DNA of 64,000 nt. It comes from Caldithrix abyssi DSM 13497 (lineage in GTDB: Bacteria > Electryoneota > AABM5-125-24 > Hatepunaeales > Hatepunaeaceae). A model generated the notes under the pieces. The model worked only from the letters and a program-made list of their open reading frames with translations, ran no database searches and had not been told where the DNA came from. The position numbers were made by a program, and so were the translations under genes. The stretch spans positions 1 to 64,000 of the forward strand of contig CAMBDS010000001.1 in assembly GCA_945865405.1 (NCBI GenBank), read 5' to 3'. Below, piece by piece: positions 1 through 9,375 of this stretch (position 1 is the first letter of the stretch; each line of letters opens with the position of its first letter).

Positions 1-1017
1 CTCGTTGCCGCTTTTGTCCTGCGTCGCTACGTCCACAAGCTCGCCGCAAGGACCGCGTGGGAAGGCGACGAGATGATCATCATCGAACTCGCCCGGAAAA
101 TGCCGCTATGGGGCCTCCTCGGCGGAGTTCTCGCCGCGATCCCGTTCATGCCGCTCCCCCACAAGATTATCTTCGGCCTCCAGAAAGCCTCGTCGGTCAT
201 CCTCATCGTCTCGGTCACCTGGACGATAGCCAACATCATCGGCGGGCTGATCGGACTGTCGGCAGGCACAGCCTTCGGAGCCTCCACCTCGATATTCCGC
301 GTTCTCGCCAAGATCGGCGTCTGGGGCATCGGTCTATCGGTCACCCTGAATCAGATGGGCGTCGCCATCGCGCCAATCCTGACGGCTCTCGGCGTCGGTG
401 GTTTGGCGGTAGCGTTGGCCTTGCAGGACACCCTCTCCAACCTCTTCGCCGGCATCCACATCATCCTCTCGAAACAGCTCAAGGTCGGCGATTACGTGAA
501 ACTGGAATCGGGCGCGGAGGGCTACGTCAGCGACATCAACTGGCGCAACACAACCATGAGAGCCCTCGCCAACAACCTGATCGTCATCCCCAACAGCAAA
601 CTCGCCTCGGCAATCGCTACCAATTTCAGCATGCCTGAAGAAGAAATGTTCCTCTCGGTTCCGGTCAGCGTCTCCTACGAAAGCGACCTCGAGAAGGTTG
701 AAACCATCACACTTGCCGTTGCTCGCGAAATTCAAGCAGAAGTCGAAGGCGCTGTCGTTGAGTACGAACCCTCAATCCGTTACCAGACCCTCGCAGAAAG
801 CTCCGTCCAGTTCTCTGTTGCGCTTCGGGTGCGTGGTTTCGGTGACCAATTCCTTGTCCGCCATCTATTTATCAAGAAGCTCCACGCTCGCTACGCCAGC
901 GAAGGCATCGTATTCTCCACTCCCCAGCGTGTCATCTCGTTCGGTAAGGAATCGCTCTTGAAACTCGATCAACGGAACACTCAAATCGCCGCCGCTGACA
1001 AGGAATTGGCGGACTGA
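1..1017 (+). CDS. MscS-family mechanosensitive ion channel, 5' end missing
   Basis: The frame is open to the first base, so the gene starts outside the window; 338 residues are visible. Several hydrophobic stretches are followed by a Gly/Ala-rich pore helix running into LSNLFAGIHI, then the beta domain with the pattern EGYVSDINWRNT that is typical of MscS channels. The family forms inner-membrane channels that release solutes on hypo-osmotic shock. About 75 bp without any recognised element separate its stop from the HU promoter, so it probably ends its own transcription unit. The family is clear; the subfamily cannot be given without the N-terminus. Confidence 0.9.
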   Translation, partial: LVAAFVLRRYVHKLAARTAWEGDEMIIIELARKMPLWGLLGGVLAAIPFMPLPHKIIFGLQKASSVILIVSVTWTIANIIGGLIGLSAGTAFGASTSIFRVLAKIGVWGIGLSVTLNQMGVAIAPILTALGVGGLAVALALQDTLSNLFAGIHIILSKQLKVGDYVKLESGAEGYVSDINWRNTTMRALANNLIVIPNSKLASAIATNFSMPEEEMFLSVPVSVSYESDLEKVETITLAVAREIQAEVEGAVVEYEPSIRYQTLAESSVQFSVALRVRGFGDQFLVRHLFIKKLHARYASEGIVFSTPQRVISFGKESLLKLDQRNTQIAAADKELAD

Positions 1018-1092
1018 CCGCAGATTCCGGCAACTATTTTGTAAAAACTGCCAAAATGGGCTGTTTATTGTCTGTAAAAACGACATAAACCC

Positions 1093-1121
1093 TTGACAGG
1101 AAGGCTCAAGCACTTTATATT
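1093..1121 (+). promoter_or_regulatory. Sigma-70-type promoter of the HU gene
   Basis: TTGACA (1093-1098), a 17-nt spacer and TATATT (1116-1121). Transcription would start near 1128, beyond the ATG at 1125, which supports the TTG start at 1164 for HU. Confidence 0.75.
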
Positions 1122-1163
1122 TTAATGTCGTTTCCGTCGTTAACTCATAAACAGGGGGTCGAT

Positions 1164-1436
1164 TTGAACAAAGCAGTATTGGTCAAAGCAATCTCGTCAA
1201 GCACCGGCACTACCCAACGTGCCTGCGAGGCGATGCTCAACGCGTTCATGGACGAAGTAATGAAGGAGATCGGCAAGGGCGGGAAAGTCTCTCTTGTCGG
1301 TTTTGGCAGTTTCACATCGATGAAACGGAAGGCACGTCCCGGTCGTAATCCTTCGACGGGTGCTAAAATTAAAATCCCCGCCAAAAAGGTTCCCAAGTTC
1401 TCGCCGGGCAAGGAATTTCGGAGTAAGACCAAATAA
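1164..1436 (+). CDS. HU family DNA-binding protein
   Basis: The 90-residue product matches HU length exactly: an N-terminal helical part (NKAVLVKAISSSTG) and a beta-arm with GRNPSTGAKIKIPAKK followed by FSPGKEFR. HU dimers bend and compact chromosomal DNA. The start is TTG at 1164: AGGGGG lies 5 nt upstream and the promoter's predicted transcript begins after the in-frame ATG at 1125, which would add 13 residues absent from the family. The gene has its own promoter and a strong terminator, so it is monocistronic. Whether it is HU-alpha or HU-beta cannot be said. Confidence 0.93.
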   Translation: MNKAVLVKAISSSTGTTQRACEAMLNAFMDEVMKEIGKGGKVSLVGFGSFTSMKRKARPGRNPSTGAKIKIPAKKVPKFSPGKEFRSKTK

Positions 1437-1457
1437 CCGGAATGAATTTGGAATCTT

Positions 1458-1496
1458 CAGGGGAAGGCCTATCTTAAGGTCTTCCCCTGTTTGTTT
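1458..1496 (+). terminator. Rho-independent terminator after HU
   Basis: A 12-bp stem (CAGGGGAAGGCC pairing with 1478-1489, one G-U) and an 8-nt loop are followed by TTTGTTT. Confidence 0.85.
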
Positions 1497-1506
1497 CAGG
1501 CATCCG

Positions 1507-1571
1507 CTGGCAGACGCCATCGTCTGCCAGCACCAAGCGCAGTTATTCCGTCAGACGAGGGCGTCTGACGG
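1507..1571. repeat. Two tandem perfect hairpins of the CAGACG/CGTCTG palindrome family
   Basis: Arms CTGGCAGACG and its complement (1507-1530) and CCGTCAGACG and its complement (1548-1571), each with a 4-nt loop. A third relative is at 19579-19602 near rpmH. They fill the HU-ychF gap. Confidence 0.75.
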
Positions 1572-1607
1572 CGGAAGACCCAATAACCTTAAACTTTAGA
1601 CCCAACT

Positions 1608-2690
1608 ATGGAATGCGGCATCGTCGGACCACCCCAGTCCGGCAAATCAACTCTCTTCAGCCTTCTGACCGGCTACGTCAGCCCCGAAGGCGCTTATGGC
1701 AGACGCGAGATCCTTCGTGGAGTATCAAAGCTCCCTGACTCCCGAATCGAAGCCCTCGCCAAGGTCTCCAACTCGCGCAAGCTCGTCCCGGCGACCGTCG
1801 AGTACGTCGATGTCCCCGGTGTTGCGGTCACCCCCGACAAGCGTGAGCCATACCCGCCTGCCTACCTTGCCGAGCTTCGTGGCGTCGCGATGCTGATGCT
1901 GGTCATCCGCGACTTTGCGGCAGCTGAGATTCCCCACCCCCGCGGTAAGGTTGACCCCGTCGCAGACCTCATCGACGCTTCGCTCGAGTTCATCTTCAAC
2001 GACCTCTCAACCGTCGAGAAGCGCCTCCATCGTCTTTCCAAGCAACACGACCCGTTGTTGAAAAAAGAGGCTGAGTTACTTGAGCGCTGTCAGACCGCTT
2101 TGCAAGCCGAAAAACACCTCCGCGACCTCGACTTCACTCCCGAAGAAGAGAAGCTGTTGCGCGGCTTCTCATTCCTCAGCCTGAAACCTCTGCTGATCGT
2201 GCTCAACGTCGGCGAGGAAGGAACTCAGGAAGCCGAAGCCAAGCTTGCCGACCTCAAAGCCAACGCAGGCGACCTCGGCAGGCACGTCGGCTGGGTAGCT
2301 TGCGCCGCCAGTATTGAGGGCGAAATCGCCCGCCTTGACGAAGACGAGCGAGCCCTTTTCATGGATGAGCTTGGCTTCAAAGAGTCCGCCCTGGAGCGCA
2401 TCGTCCGCGCCACGTTCGACCTGTTGGGGTTGATAACTTTCTTCACAACGGGCGACAAAGACACGACCGCCTGGGCGATCCGCAAAGACTCTAACGCCGT
2501 CGTCGCCGCCGGAGCAATCCACGACGACATTGCGCGAGGCTTCATCCGCGCCGAGATTTACGGCTGGAAGGAGCTTGTCGCGGCGAACGGCAGCCACGCT
2601 AAACTGAAGGAAGAGGGGAAGCTGCGGGTTGAGGGGAGGGACTACATCATTCAGGATGGGGATGTGATCAACGTCAGGTTTAACATTTAG
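1608..2690 (+). CDS. ychF: Redox-regulated ATPase YchF (Obg-like)
   Basis: The 360 residues match the family length (363 in E. coli). The P-loop GPPQSGKS is at residues 7-14. The base-specificity motif is NVGE rather than NKxD, which is why YchF binds ATP rather than GTP. The last 85 residues form the TGS domain, ending KLRVEGRDYIIQDGDVINVR. YchF associates with ribosomes and dampens oxidative-stress responses in other bacteria. No clear Shine-Dalgarno precedes the ATG. It stands alone between hairpin repeats, and no promoter of the TATATT type was found directly upstream. Confidence 0.95.
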   Translation: MECGIVGPPQSGKSTLFSLLTGYVSPEGAYGRREILRGVSKLPDSRIEALAKVSNSRKLVPATVEYVDVPGVAVTPDKREPYPPAYLAELRGVAMLMLVIRDFAAAEIPHPRGKVDPVADLIDASLEFIFNDLSTVEKRLHRLSKQHDPLLKKEAELLERCQTALQAEKHLRDLDFTPEEEKLLRGFSFLSLKPLLIVLNVGEEGTQEAEAKLADLKANAGDLGRHVGWVACAASIEGEIARLDEDERALFMDELGFKESALERIVRATFDLLGLITFFTTGDKDTTAWAIRKDSNAVVAAGAIHDDIARGFIRAEIYGWKELVAANGSHAKLKEEGKLRVEGRDYIIQDGDVINVRFNI

Positions 2691-2700
2691 CGAATAAGTC

Positions 2701-2780
2701 AAAAATCGATCACTGAGTCACAGAACGGCGTATTGTGTTGCGTGGCTTTAAGATACTCTGTGATCGATTTGTGATTGAAC
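2701..2780. repeat. Copy 1 of a dispersed 80-96 bp element with inverted ATCGATCAC ends
   Basis: AAAAATCGATCACTGAGTCA plus CAGAA (2701-2725) is identical, in reverse, to 30862-30886. The other end, GTGATCGATTTGTGATT (2760-2776), is also shared. The 34-nt centres differ. The two ends face each other as an imperfect inverted repeat. Confidence 0.7.
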
Positions 2781-2790
2781 GTGTGGAAAT

Positions 2791-2816
2791 GCAGCAGGGT
2801 GGGGACACCCTGCGGC
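2791..2816. repeat. CAGGGTGTCCCCACCCTG-type palindrome, copy 1
   Basis: GCAGGGTG and CACCCTGC arms around GGGGA. The same palindrome recurs at 7117-7139 and 30612-30637. In all three places a TATATT promoter follows within 32-46 bp. Confidence 0.7.
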
Positions 2817-2847
2817 ATTTCTGTCTTACTCCCCAAAAAAACAGCCC

Positions 2848-2892
2848 TTGCATCTCCGCAATTTAGCCTCTATATTGTTATCGTATACGATA
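2848..2892 (+). promoter_or_regulatory. Promoter of the T9SS pair with a 14-bp palindrome at its start point
   Basis: TTGCAT (2848-2853), 17-nt spacer, TATATT (2871-2876). The perfect palindrome TATCGTATACGATA (2879-2892) sits over the expected transcription start (about 2883) and is placed like an operator. No binding protein can be named. Confidence 0.6.
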
Positions 2893-2914
2893 CATCCACT
2901 CTCATGAGATCCCC

Positions 2915-5026
2915 ATGAAACGCTGGCAACTCTTCCCATTATTACTCACCATTGCAGTGATCTGCCTGCCTGAATTAGCCGTCTCACAACCGGACATCGA
3001 AATAGCCCCCCGCGATTTTGAGTTCGACAATCCTTGGCAGATCGAACAGCGCCAATTCACAATATCGAATAACGGCAATAGCAACCTCGAATGGCTCGGA
3101 ACCATCGAGATTCTACAGGAACCTCGCCGCCTGCCTCCCCTCCGCGACGATCCGGGAGACTTACTCGCTCAATTTCGTGGAATTAACGCCGACGGAGAGC
3201 AATGCTCTCCGTGCGCTTGGGACCGGGATAATGAGATTATGTGGATCACCAATCCCGACCGCCGTTTGATTGTCGGCTACCGACATGATGACCAATATGA
3301 GAACTTCGAAGAGGTTATGAGAATTGATGCCGGAGCCTATTTCGATGGCGCGTGGGCAAACGGATTGCTCTACCTTCCAGCACTATTCCAAAACAGATTG
3401 GATAGATTTAACGCCGAAGGTCAGAACATCGGCGCGATTCAAATGCCTTTCCGGGTCGTTGGCATCGCCGCAGACGTCGAAGATGGCTGGCTCTTCCTTA
3501 TGGACGCAGCAGAACAGGCAATACATGTATTCCCGCTTGAGATGAATGGCGGAATCGGTGACGAGATCGGCGTTATTGAAAACCACCTTCAATACCATAA
3601 TAATTCTGAGACTTTCGGCTTCGAATGGGTTTCCAAGCATCCCGATGGCCAACTCTGGATGGTCTCACCGGACAACGGACAGGTTCACCAGATCGCGGTC
3701 GATACCGAAATCTGGCAATGCACAGGAGAAGTTCAGGAACCCTTTACCGTATTTCCGGGCGATGAGGAACCGCGTGAGACTACTATCGGCCACGATGGTC
3801 ACTATTTATGGGTTGGCGGCTTCTCAGAAGACCACATTCGAATTTACGATGATGGAGTTATGGAGCGTTTCTGGCTAAGCTTCGAGCCTATCGAGGGCGA
3901 AATAGAGCCAAACGGAGAATCCGTCGTCACACTCTTCTTTGATCCTACCGGATTGATAGGTGGAATATATCAAGCCGATATCAACATCCTGTCAAACGAC
4001 CCGGCTGATCCCTCCCTGGCAGTTCATGTATTCGCAGAAATAATTGTAGAGGGAGGCATTCGGATCGAGTGGCCTGAGCAAGCCGGATTCCCCGATATGA
4101 TCGACTTCAATCAGGCATTTGACAACGATGTCTTCGTCGGTTTTGAAAGGGAAATCGAAGTTATGATTACCAATGAAGGTATTGATGACCTTGAGATTAT
4201 GGAGGTTTTCACAGATAATGAATATTTCTTCTTTGAACCAAATGGCGGAATGATAATTGTTCCTGGCAGAGCCTTTCAATGTCAACTAACCTTTCTTACC
4301 GACGAAGCAGGATTGTATGAAGGCACTCTGACTTTTGTCACTAACGATCCCGATGAAGAAGTTATCGAAATCTCCATTCGCGCTCAGGCTATTCTCCCCC
4401 CAATAATTGTGGTTGATTCCGATGAGATCGAATGCGAGCTTGCCTGGCGCGAGGCTTTGGTATTAGTGGTCTATGTTTCGAATGACGGTGAATCCGACCT
4501 CCGTTGGTATAGCGAACTGGCAGGCGCTCAAGACAATGTAAGACTTAACATTGAACCATTCAGACATGGCGTCATTGCAGCAGGAATGGGTGCGGAGGTT
4601 ATCCTGATCGCAAGATTCATCGAGACCGATTCACTCCCATCGGAATTTGACCTCACCTTCTTCTCCAACGACCCCGAAACCCCTGAAAAGGTTGTCCATA
4701 TTGTCATTCAGACACTTGATGTAGTTGATGCACAGGCAACCCTTCCGACCACGACCAGACTCGTCTCGCTTTACCCAAATCCGTTCAACTCAACGATTTC
4801 GATACAGTTTGGGCTCGATAAATCGGCCCCTACGCGGCTTGCGGTCTATGGGGTCGATGGACGGTTGGTAAAAGATTTGATAGACGGGCTGGGAACCCCG
4901 TCCTACGCGCCCGGTTACCATAACCTCGTCTGGAACGCCGGGGGTATTCCGGCGGGAAGCTACCTTGTGCGGCTTGAAGCGGGGGAAGGTGTCGTGCAAG
5001 AGCAGTGGGTGAGGCTGGTGAAGTGA
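2915..5026 (+). CDS. Exported beta-propeller-like protein with T9SS sorting domain (paralogue 1)
   Basis: 703 residues. A signal peptide (MKRWQLFPLLLTIAVICLP, cleaved near residue 25) leads into an Ig-like segment of the ASPM-SPD2-Hydin type. Residues about 80-320 contain repeats of the form GAWANGLLYLP and GHDGHYLWVGGF, suggesting a propeller, followed by two more Ig-like domains. Residues about 618-703 are a T9SS type A sorting domain beginning LYPNPFNST. Such proteins are exported by SecYEG and moved to the surface by the Por system. It is followed after 17 bp by a paralogue, and both are probably cotranscribed from 2848. The function is unknown. A GC-rich palindrome lies inside the sorting domain at 4883-4902. 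Confidence 0.8.
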   Translation: MKRWQLFPLLLTIAVICLPELAVSQPDIEIAPRDFEFDNPWQIEQRQFTISNNGNSNLEWLGTIEILQEPRRLPPLRDDPGDLLAQFRGINADGEQCSPCAWDRDNEIMWITNPDRRLIVGYRHDDQYENFEEVMRIDAGAYFDGAWANGLLYLPALFQNRLDRFNAEGQNIGAIQMPFRVVGIAADVEDGWLFLMDAAEQAIHVFPLEMNGGIGDEIGVIENHLQYHNNSETFGFEWVSKHPDGQLWMVSPDNGQVHQIAVDTEIWQCTGEVQEPFTVFPGDEEPRETTIGHDGHYLWVGGFSEDHIRIYDDGVMERFWLSFEPIEGEIEPNGESVVTLFFDPTGLIGGIYQADINILSNDPADPSLAVHVFAEIIVEGGIRIEWPEQAGFPDMIDFNQAFDNDVFVGFEREIEVMITNEGIDDLEIMEVFTDNEYFFFEPNGGMIIVPGRAFQCQLTFLTDEAGLYEGTLTFVTNDPDEEVIEISIRAQAILPPIIVVDSDEIECELAWREALVLVVYVSNDGESDLRWYSELAGAQDNVRLNIEPFRHGVIAAGMGAEVILIARFIETDSLPSEFDLTFFSNDPETPEKVVHIVIQTLDVVDAQATLPTTTRLVSLYPNPFNSTISIQFGLDKSAPTRLAVYGVDGRLVKDLIDGLGTPSYAPGYHNLVWNAGGIPAGSYLVRLEAGEGVVQEQWVRLVK
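4883..4902. repeat. Palindrome inside the T9SS sorting-domain code
   Basis: GACGGG and CCCGTC arms, translated as DGLGTPS. The same arm type (GGACGGG/CCCGTCC) is at 35795-35816 between genes. Confidence 0.5.
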
Positions 5027-5043
5027 ATAAAGCAGGAGTTAGC

Positions 5044-7107
5044 GTGAATATTAAGAGATTCTTCGTTTTGGTTGTAATCGGTACAATGCTATGCCTGTCT
5101 GAAGCATCATTTTGCTGGCCTGTGATTGAAGTTGTCTTTGAAGATAATCAGTTCACCATATTCAATCGAGGTGATGAAGATCTTAATTGGCGGGCGACCG
5201 TTGAGATAACTGGTGAACCCAACGAACGAGCACCTCTTGGCGAGAATGCCGGGGCTTTGCTTGCCAACTTTAACAAAGACGTCAATCAACACGTCACTGC
5301 CGCTGCCTGGGATCCAGTCAATGAGTGGATTTGGGTTACTTACACCACCGATGCAACTGCAATAGCATACACTTTCGACAATGAATATCAAAACTTTTCT
5401 GAGGCACGACGAATTGGTGCTGGGGAATGCATCGATGGCGCTTGGGCGAATGGCTTACTTTATCTTCCACCCTATAACTCGAATGTGTTAAACCGATACA
5501 ATTCTGCCGGTCAAAATATCGGAGCCGTGGAGATGGCTTTTCCTATCGTCGGAATTGCGGCAGATGATCAGAGAGACCGGCTCTTTTTAATGAGCGCAGA
5601 CGACACCCTTATCCATGTCTTCAGACTGAGCGGAGATGGTAGTGTTGGCCGCGAGATTGGAGTTATCGAAAATCATCTGGAATTTCATGATAACGATGTT
5701 TCGTTCGGTATCGAATGGGTTTATAAGCATTTCGAAGGAAACCTCTGGATGATCTCGCCTCATTCCGGAGGCGTTCATGAGATATACGTCGATACAGGTA
5801 CATGGCAATGTGTTGAGGAAGTTCAGAATTTCGTCGTTTTTCAAGGTGGCGACGAACCACCGGAGACTTCAATCGGTCATGATGGTCACAATTTGTGGGT
5901 GGGTGGATTCTTGGAAGATGATGTCCGAATTTATGACGATGGAATCAGAGAATTTTACTGGCTCACCATTGAACCTAAATCAGGCGTAGTCCAACCTGAG
6001 CAAAATCAGGAAGCCAATGTAATTTTTGATGATGACGGGCTCATTGGCGGCGACTATTCCGCAACCATCCATATAGAATCAAACGATCCAGCAACACCAG
6101 AATATGATTTACCAGTCTCTTTCTTTATCATCGGCACCCCTGATCTTGTCGTCGAATGGTCCGATACCACCGGATTTCCGAACATCATAGACTTCAATAT
6201 GAGATTTGATGACATCAACGTTGAAGAGCCTTATTCTTTCCAGTTCATTGTCAGAAATAAGGGAACAGACGATTTAGAGATATTCGAAATAACAACAAGA
6301 AGCCAGTTCTTCTCAATTGACTTCAGAGACGGAGTTATCCTTGCGCCGGGCTATTGGCAAGAGGTAGAGCTTGTCTTTAGAACTGAGGAAGAAGGTGAGT
6401 TTAATGAATTTCTGACTCTTGTCTCTAACGATCCAGATGGAGAAGACGGATTGAACTTTCCGATCCACGCAAGCACTTTACCACCTCCAATAATTACCAT
6501 CGATCCCGAAGAGATCGCGTGCGAACTTGGCTGGCGAGAGCTTGGGGAACTTGTGGTCAATATCTCGAATGATGGTGAATCTGCTCTTCGTTGGCGTGGC
6601 GAACTGACTGGAATGCAAGACAATGTCCGACTTACCATCATTGAACCTCCAGTAGGCGTCATCGCGGCAGGTGCCGATCAGGATATTATCCTTGTTGCCG
6701 AATTCGTCGAGACCGATTCACTCCCATCAGAATTCGACCTCACCTTCTTCTCCAACGACCCTGAAACCCCGGAAAAGATTGTCCATATTGTTGTTCAGAC
6801 TCTTGGAGTGCAAGAGATGGGAGCAACTCTCCCCACCACTACCCGCCTACTTTCACTTTACCCAAATCCGTTCAACTCCAGCACAACGATTACCTTTGGG
6901 CTCAATAAATCGGCCCCTATGCGGCTGGCTGTTTATGGCGTCGATGGACGGTTGGTGGAGGATTTGGTGAAAGGCAGGGACGCCTATCCTCCCGGCTATC
7001 ATAAGATTGTCTGGAACGCCGCGGGAGTTCCCGCCGGAAGCTACCTCGTGCGCTTCGAGGCTGGAGAAGGCGTCGTTCAAGAACAGTGGGTGAGGTTGGT
7101 GAAGTGA
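5044..7107 (+). CDS. Exported beta-propeller-like protein with T9SS sorting domain (paralogue 2)
   Basis: 687 residues, collinear with its upstream neighbour over the whole length (for example GAWANGLLYLPP, GHDGHNLWVGGF, ETDSLPSEFDLTFFSNDPET), so it is a tandem duplication that has diverged most in its middle. The start is GTG at 5044, chosen because AGGAG lies 5 nt upstream; it gives a signal peptide NIKRFFVLVVIGTMLCL. Ig-like domains precede the sorting domain, which begins LYPNPFNSS at about residue 605. The stop is followed by a palindrome (7117-7139) that may end transcription. The function is unknown; surface or secreted location is inferred from the sorting domain. Confidence 0.8.
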   Translation: MNIKRFFVLVVIGTMLCLSEASFCWPVIEVVFEDNQFTIFNRGDEDLNWRATVEITGEPNERAPLGENAGALLANFNKDVNQHVTAAAWDPVNEWIWVTYTTDATAIAYTFDNEYQNFSEARRIGAGECIDGAWANGLLYLPPYNSNVLNRYNSAGQNIGAVEMAFPIVGIAADDQRDRLFLMSADDTLIHVFRLSGDGSVGREIGVIENHLEFHDNDVSFGIEWVYKHFEGNLWMISPHSGGVHEIYVDTGTWQCVEEVQNFVVFQGGDEPPETSIGHDGHNLWVGGFLEDDVRIYDDGIREFYWLTIEPKSGVVQPEQNQEANVIFDDDGLIGGDYSATIHIESNDPATPEYDLPVSFFIIGTPDLVVEWSDTTGFPNIIDFNMRFDDINVEEPYSFQFIVRNKGTDDLEIFEITTRSQFFSIDFRDGVILAPGYWQEVELVFRTEEEGEFNEFLTLVSNDPDGEDGLNFPIHASTLPPPIITIDPEEIACELGWRELGELVVNISNDGESALRWRGELTGMQDNVRLTIIEPPVGVIAAGADQDIILVAEFVETDSLPSEFDLTFFSNDPETPEKIVHIVVQTLGVQEMGATLPTTTRLLSLYPNPFNSSTTITFGLNKSAPMRLAVYGVDGRLVEDLVKGRDAYPPGYHKIVWNAAGVPAGSYLVRFEAGEGVVQEQWVRLVK

Positions 7108-7116
7108 GCTTCTACC

Positions 7117-7139
7117 CCAGGGTGGGGACACCCTGCGAC
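7117..7139. repeat. CAGGGTGTCCCCACCCTG-type palindrome, copy 2
   Basis: CAGGGTG and CACCCTG arms, 9 bp after the stop of the T9SS pair and 38 bp before the next -35 box. It may serve as terminator. Confidence 0.65.
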
Positions 7140-7177
7140 AAAATTCTCGCGCCTCGTTTTCTTTTCTCGTTTTTCTG

Positions 7178-7206
7178 TTGCTTTTTGCCAAATAATTTCG
7201 TATATT
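7178..7206 (+). promoter_or_regulatory. Promoter of the DUF255 gene
   Basis: TTGCTT (7178-7183), 17-nt spacer, TATATT (7201-7206). A near copy, including much of the spacer (TTTTTGCC, ATTTC), is at 30683-30711. The -10 box touches the ATG at 7207, so translation must start further downstream. Confidence 0.7.
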
Positions 7207-7236
7207 ATGGTTGTAAAATTCAACAGAAAGACCTGT

Positions 7237-9357
7237 TTGTCCCATATAAGCACAAATCGCCTCGCGCAGACGACCTCGCCGTACCTTCTTCAGCATGCCC
7301 ACAACCCGGTTGACTGGTTCCCGTGGGGTGATGAAGCGTTCGCCAAAGCCCGCGCCGAAAACAAGCCGATCTTCCTATCCATCGGCTACTCCGCCTGCCA
7401 CTGGTGCCACGTGATGGAACGCGAGTCGTTCGAAGACCCTGCCATCGCCGCATTCCTTGCCGAGCACTTCGTCTCGATCAAAGTTGATCGCGAAGAACGC
7501 CCCGACGTTGATGACATCTACATGACCGCCGTGCAGATGATCGCCGGATCAGGCGGCTGGCCGCTGACGGTCTTCCTCGCGCCCGACCTGAAGCCGTTCT
7601 ACGGCGGGACATATTTCCCGCCTGAAGACCGCCACGGCAGACCGGGGTTTATGAGACTCTTGGAGATGATCGATGACGCCTGGCGCAATCGCCCTGCTGA
7701 TGTCGCCAAGTCTGCTGAACACTTAACCGAAGCGTTGCAGAAAAATGCTGCCCTTGAATCGGGGAGCGACGTTGCCGCGACTATCGCTGATGTCGATCAT
7801 GCGGCAAGGCTTGTAGCCGGGGGGTTCGACCCGTTCCGCGGAGGGTTTGGTGAAGCGCCGAAGTTTCCTCCGACGGCGCAGATGGAGCTTTTGCTGAGGG
7901 TTTGGAGGAGGAACACCCCCCCCTCACCCCCTCCGCAAGCCGGGGGGGAAAGAGAAGCTCTTCCTCAAGCGGAGGTGGATAAACGAGGAAACGAATATCT
8001 TGAAATGGTTGAGCGTACCCTCCAGCGGATGTCGGCGGGGGGGATCTTCGATCAGCTTGCGGGGGGCTTCGCGCGCTACTCAACGGACGCAGACTGGCTT
8101 GTGCCGCACTTCGAGAAAATGCTTTATGATAATGCGCTGTTGACGGTCAATCTGATCGAATGTTATCAAGCGACGGGCAAACCGGAATATCTGACTACGG
8201 CGCGACATACCCTCGATTGGGCGCTGACCGAGATGCGCGACGAGGCTGGTGGATTTCACTCGGCGCTTGACGCTGATTCAGAGGGGGTTGAGGGGAAATA
8301 CTACGTCTGGAAGCCTGCCCAAATAGCGGAAATTCTTGGGGATGATGACGCAGATCTTTTCTGCGCCGTTTACGATGTAGGCGATCACGGCAACTTCGAG
8401 CACGGCGATTCGATTCTCCATGTAGCAATGCCATTCAAGGAAGCTGCGCTTCGCTACAAACTCGACGAGGCGGAGCTTGGTCTTCGGCTGGAAGTGATGC
8501 GCCAGAAGCTCCTCACTGAGCGGAACAAGCGCATCCGCCCCGCCAAGGACGACAAGGTCCTGACCGACTGGAATAGCCTGATGATTACTGCTCTTGCACG
8601 GGGATATCGCGCAACTGATGATGAACGCTATCTTAGTGCCGCTCAAGAGGCTGCGTCCTTCATCCGAGGCAAAATGTGGCGGGAAGGGAGGCTGATGCAC
8701 TCCTTTCGCGATGGTAAGAGTGGTGCGGAGGGGTTGCTTGACGACCACGCCTATTACCTCGCGGCATTGATCGAACTCTACCAGGCAGACTTCGACCCAG
8801 GCCATCTCGCCGAAGCCGAAAAGGTTGTCCTCCAGCTTAAAAAGTTATTTCTCGATGCTGGTAGTGGTGGCTTTTTCCTTGCCCCTGCAGGTAAAACCGA
8901 CTTGATCACCCGCACCAAACACGGGCATGACGGCGCGACGCCCTCTGGCAACGCTTTGATTGCGGCCTCGCTTGTCGCTCTGTACCAATTGCTTGACCGT
9001 GATGATTTCCGCCAGCTCGCCAGCGATATAGTCGCGGCATTCGGCTTGACTATGAAGCGTAACCCGGCGGCTCACCTTCGGCTTTACGTTGTCGCGGAAT
9101 CGCTTGCCACGCCATCGAGTCAGGTTGCGATTGTCGGGGATAATAAAGACCCTTTGGTGCGAAATTTGCTCAGTATTATCAATAGCGGTTATCATCCGAC
9201 GCTGGTGGTGGCTTGTGGACAGCAAGATTCCCCCGGCTTGCCGCTACTTCGTGGCCGCGAAATGGTGGGTGGCAAACCGGCCGCCTATTTCTGTCGTAAT
9301 TTTGTCTGTGAAGCTCCGGTGGCTGACCCTGCCGCACTTCGCAGTTTGCTTAACTAA
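7237..9357 (+). CDS. DUF255 thioredoxin-fold protein (YyaL/SPATA20-like)
   Basis: 706 residues from TTG 7237. The N-terminus [21 protein letters not shown] and the CHWC motif (residues 54-57) identify the thioredoxin-like DUF255 domain. It is followed by a six-hairpin-glycosidase-like region with DADSEG and [10 protein letters not shown]. The family is widespread from bacteria to man and its reaction is not firmly known. The TTG start is chosen because homologues begin a few residues before NRL and because the promoter's -10 box abuts the ATG at 7207; the Shine-Dalgarno (AGAAAG) is weak. Around residues 226-237 a G/C-run palindrome is translated as [10 protein letters not shown]. No signal peptide is seen, so it is cytosolic. 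Confidence 0.88.
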   Translation: MSHISTNRLAQTTSPYLLQHAHNPVDWFPWGDEAFAKARAENKPIFLSIGYSACHWCHVMERESFEDPAIAAFLAEHFVSIKVDREERPDVDDIYMTAVQMIAGSGGWPLTVFLAPDLKPFYGGTYFPPEDRHGRPGFMRLLEMIDDAWRNRPADVAKSAEHLTEALQKNAALESGSDVAATIADVDHAARLVAGGFDPFRGGFGEAPKFPPTAQMELLLRVWRRNTPPSPPPQAGGEREALPQAEVDKRGNEYLEMVERTLQRMSAGGIFDQLAGGFARYSTDADWLVPHFEKMLYDNALLTVNLIECYQATGKPEYLTTARHTLDWALTEMRDEAGGFHSALDADSEGVEGKYYVWKPAQIAEILGDDDADLFCAVYDVGDHGNFEHGDSILHVAMPFKEAALRYKLDEAELGLRLEVMRQKLLTERNKRIRPAKDDKVLTDWNSLMITALARGYRATDDERYLSAAQEAASFIRGKMWREGRLMHSFRDGKSGAEGLLDDHAYYLAALIELYQADFDPGHLAEAEKVVLQLKKLFLDAGSGGFFLAPAGKTDLITRTKHGHDGATPSGNALIAASLVALYQLLDRDDFRQLASDIVAAFGLTMKRNPAAHLRLYVVAESLATPSSQVAIVGDNKDPLVRNLLSIINSGYHPTLVVACGQQDSPGLPLLRGREMVGGKPAAYFCRNFVCEAPVADPAALRSLLN
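7913..7949. repeat. In-frame palindromic element, family A
   Basis: C-run, TCACCCCCTCCGCAAGC, G-run. It is read here in the frame giving [10 protein letters not shown], a different frame from the copies at 30257 and 45043. Confidence 0.75.
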
Positions 9358-9375
9358 CTTATCTCGGAATTTTTC

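Noticed and set aside
1125-1163. ATG start for HU at 1125
   Set aside because: It lies before the predicted transcription start and adds 13 residues absent from the family; TTG 1164 has a better ribosome site.
2701-2780. CRP-type operator (TGTGA...TCACA)
   Set aside because: The two GTGAT words are in direct, not inverted, orientation and the whole is part of a dispersed element.
2904-2918. Five-codon leader frame overlapping the T9SS start
   Set aside because: No ribosome site or other support; chance overlap is likely.
7207-7236. ATG start for the DUF255 gene at 7207
   Set aside because: It touches the -10 box TATATT, so it would not be on the transcript.
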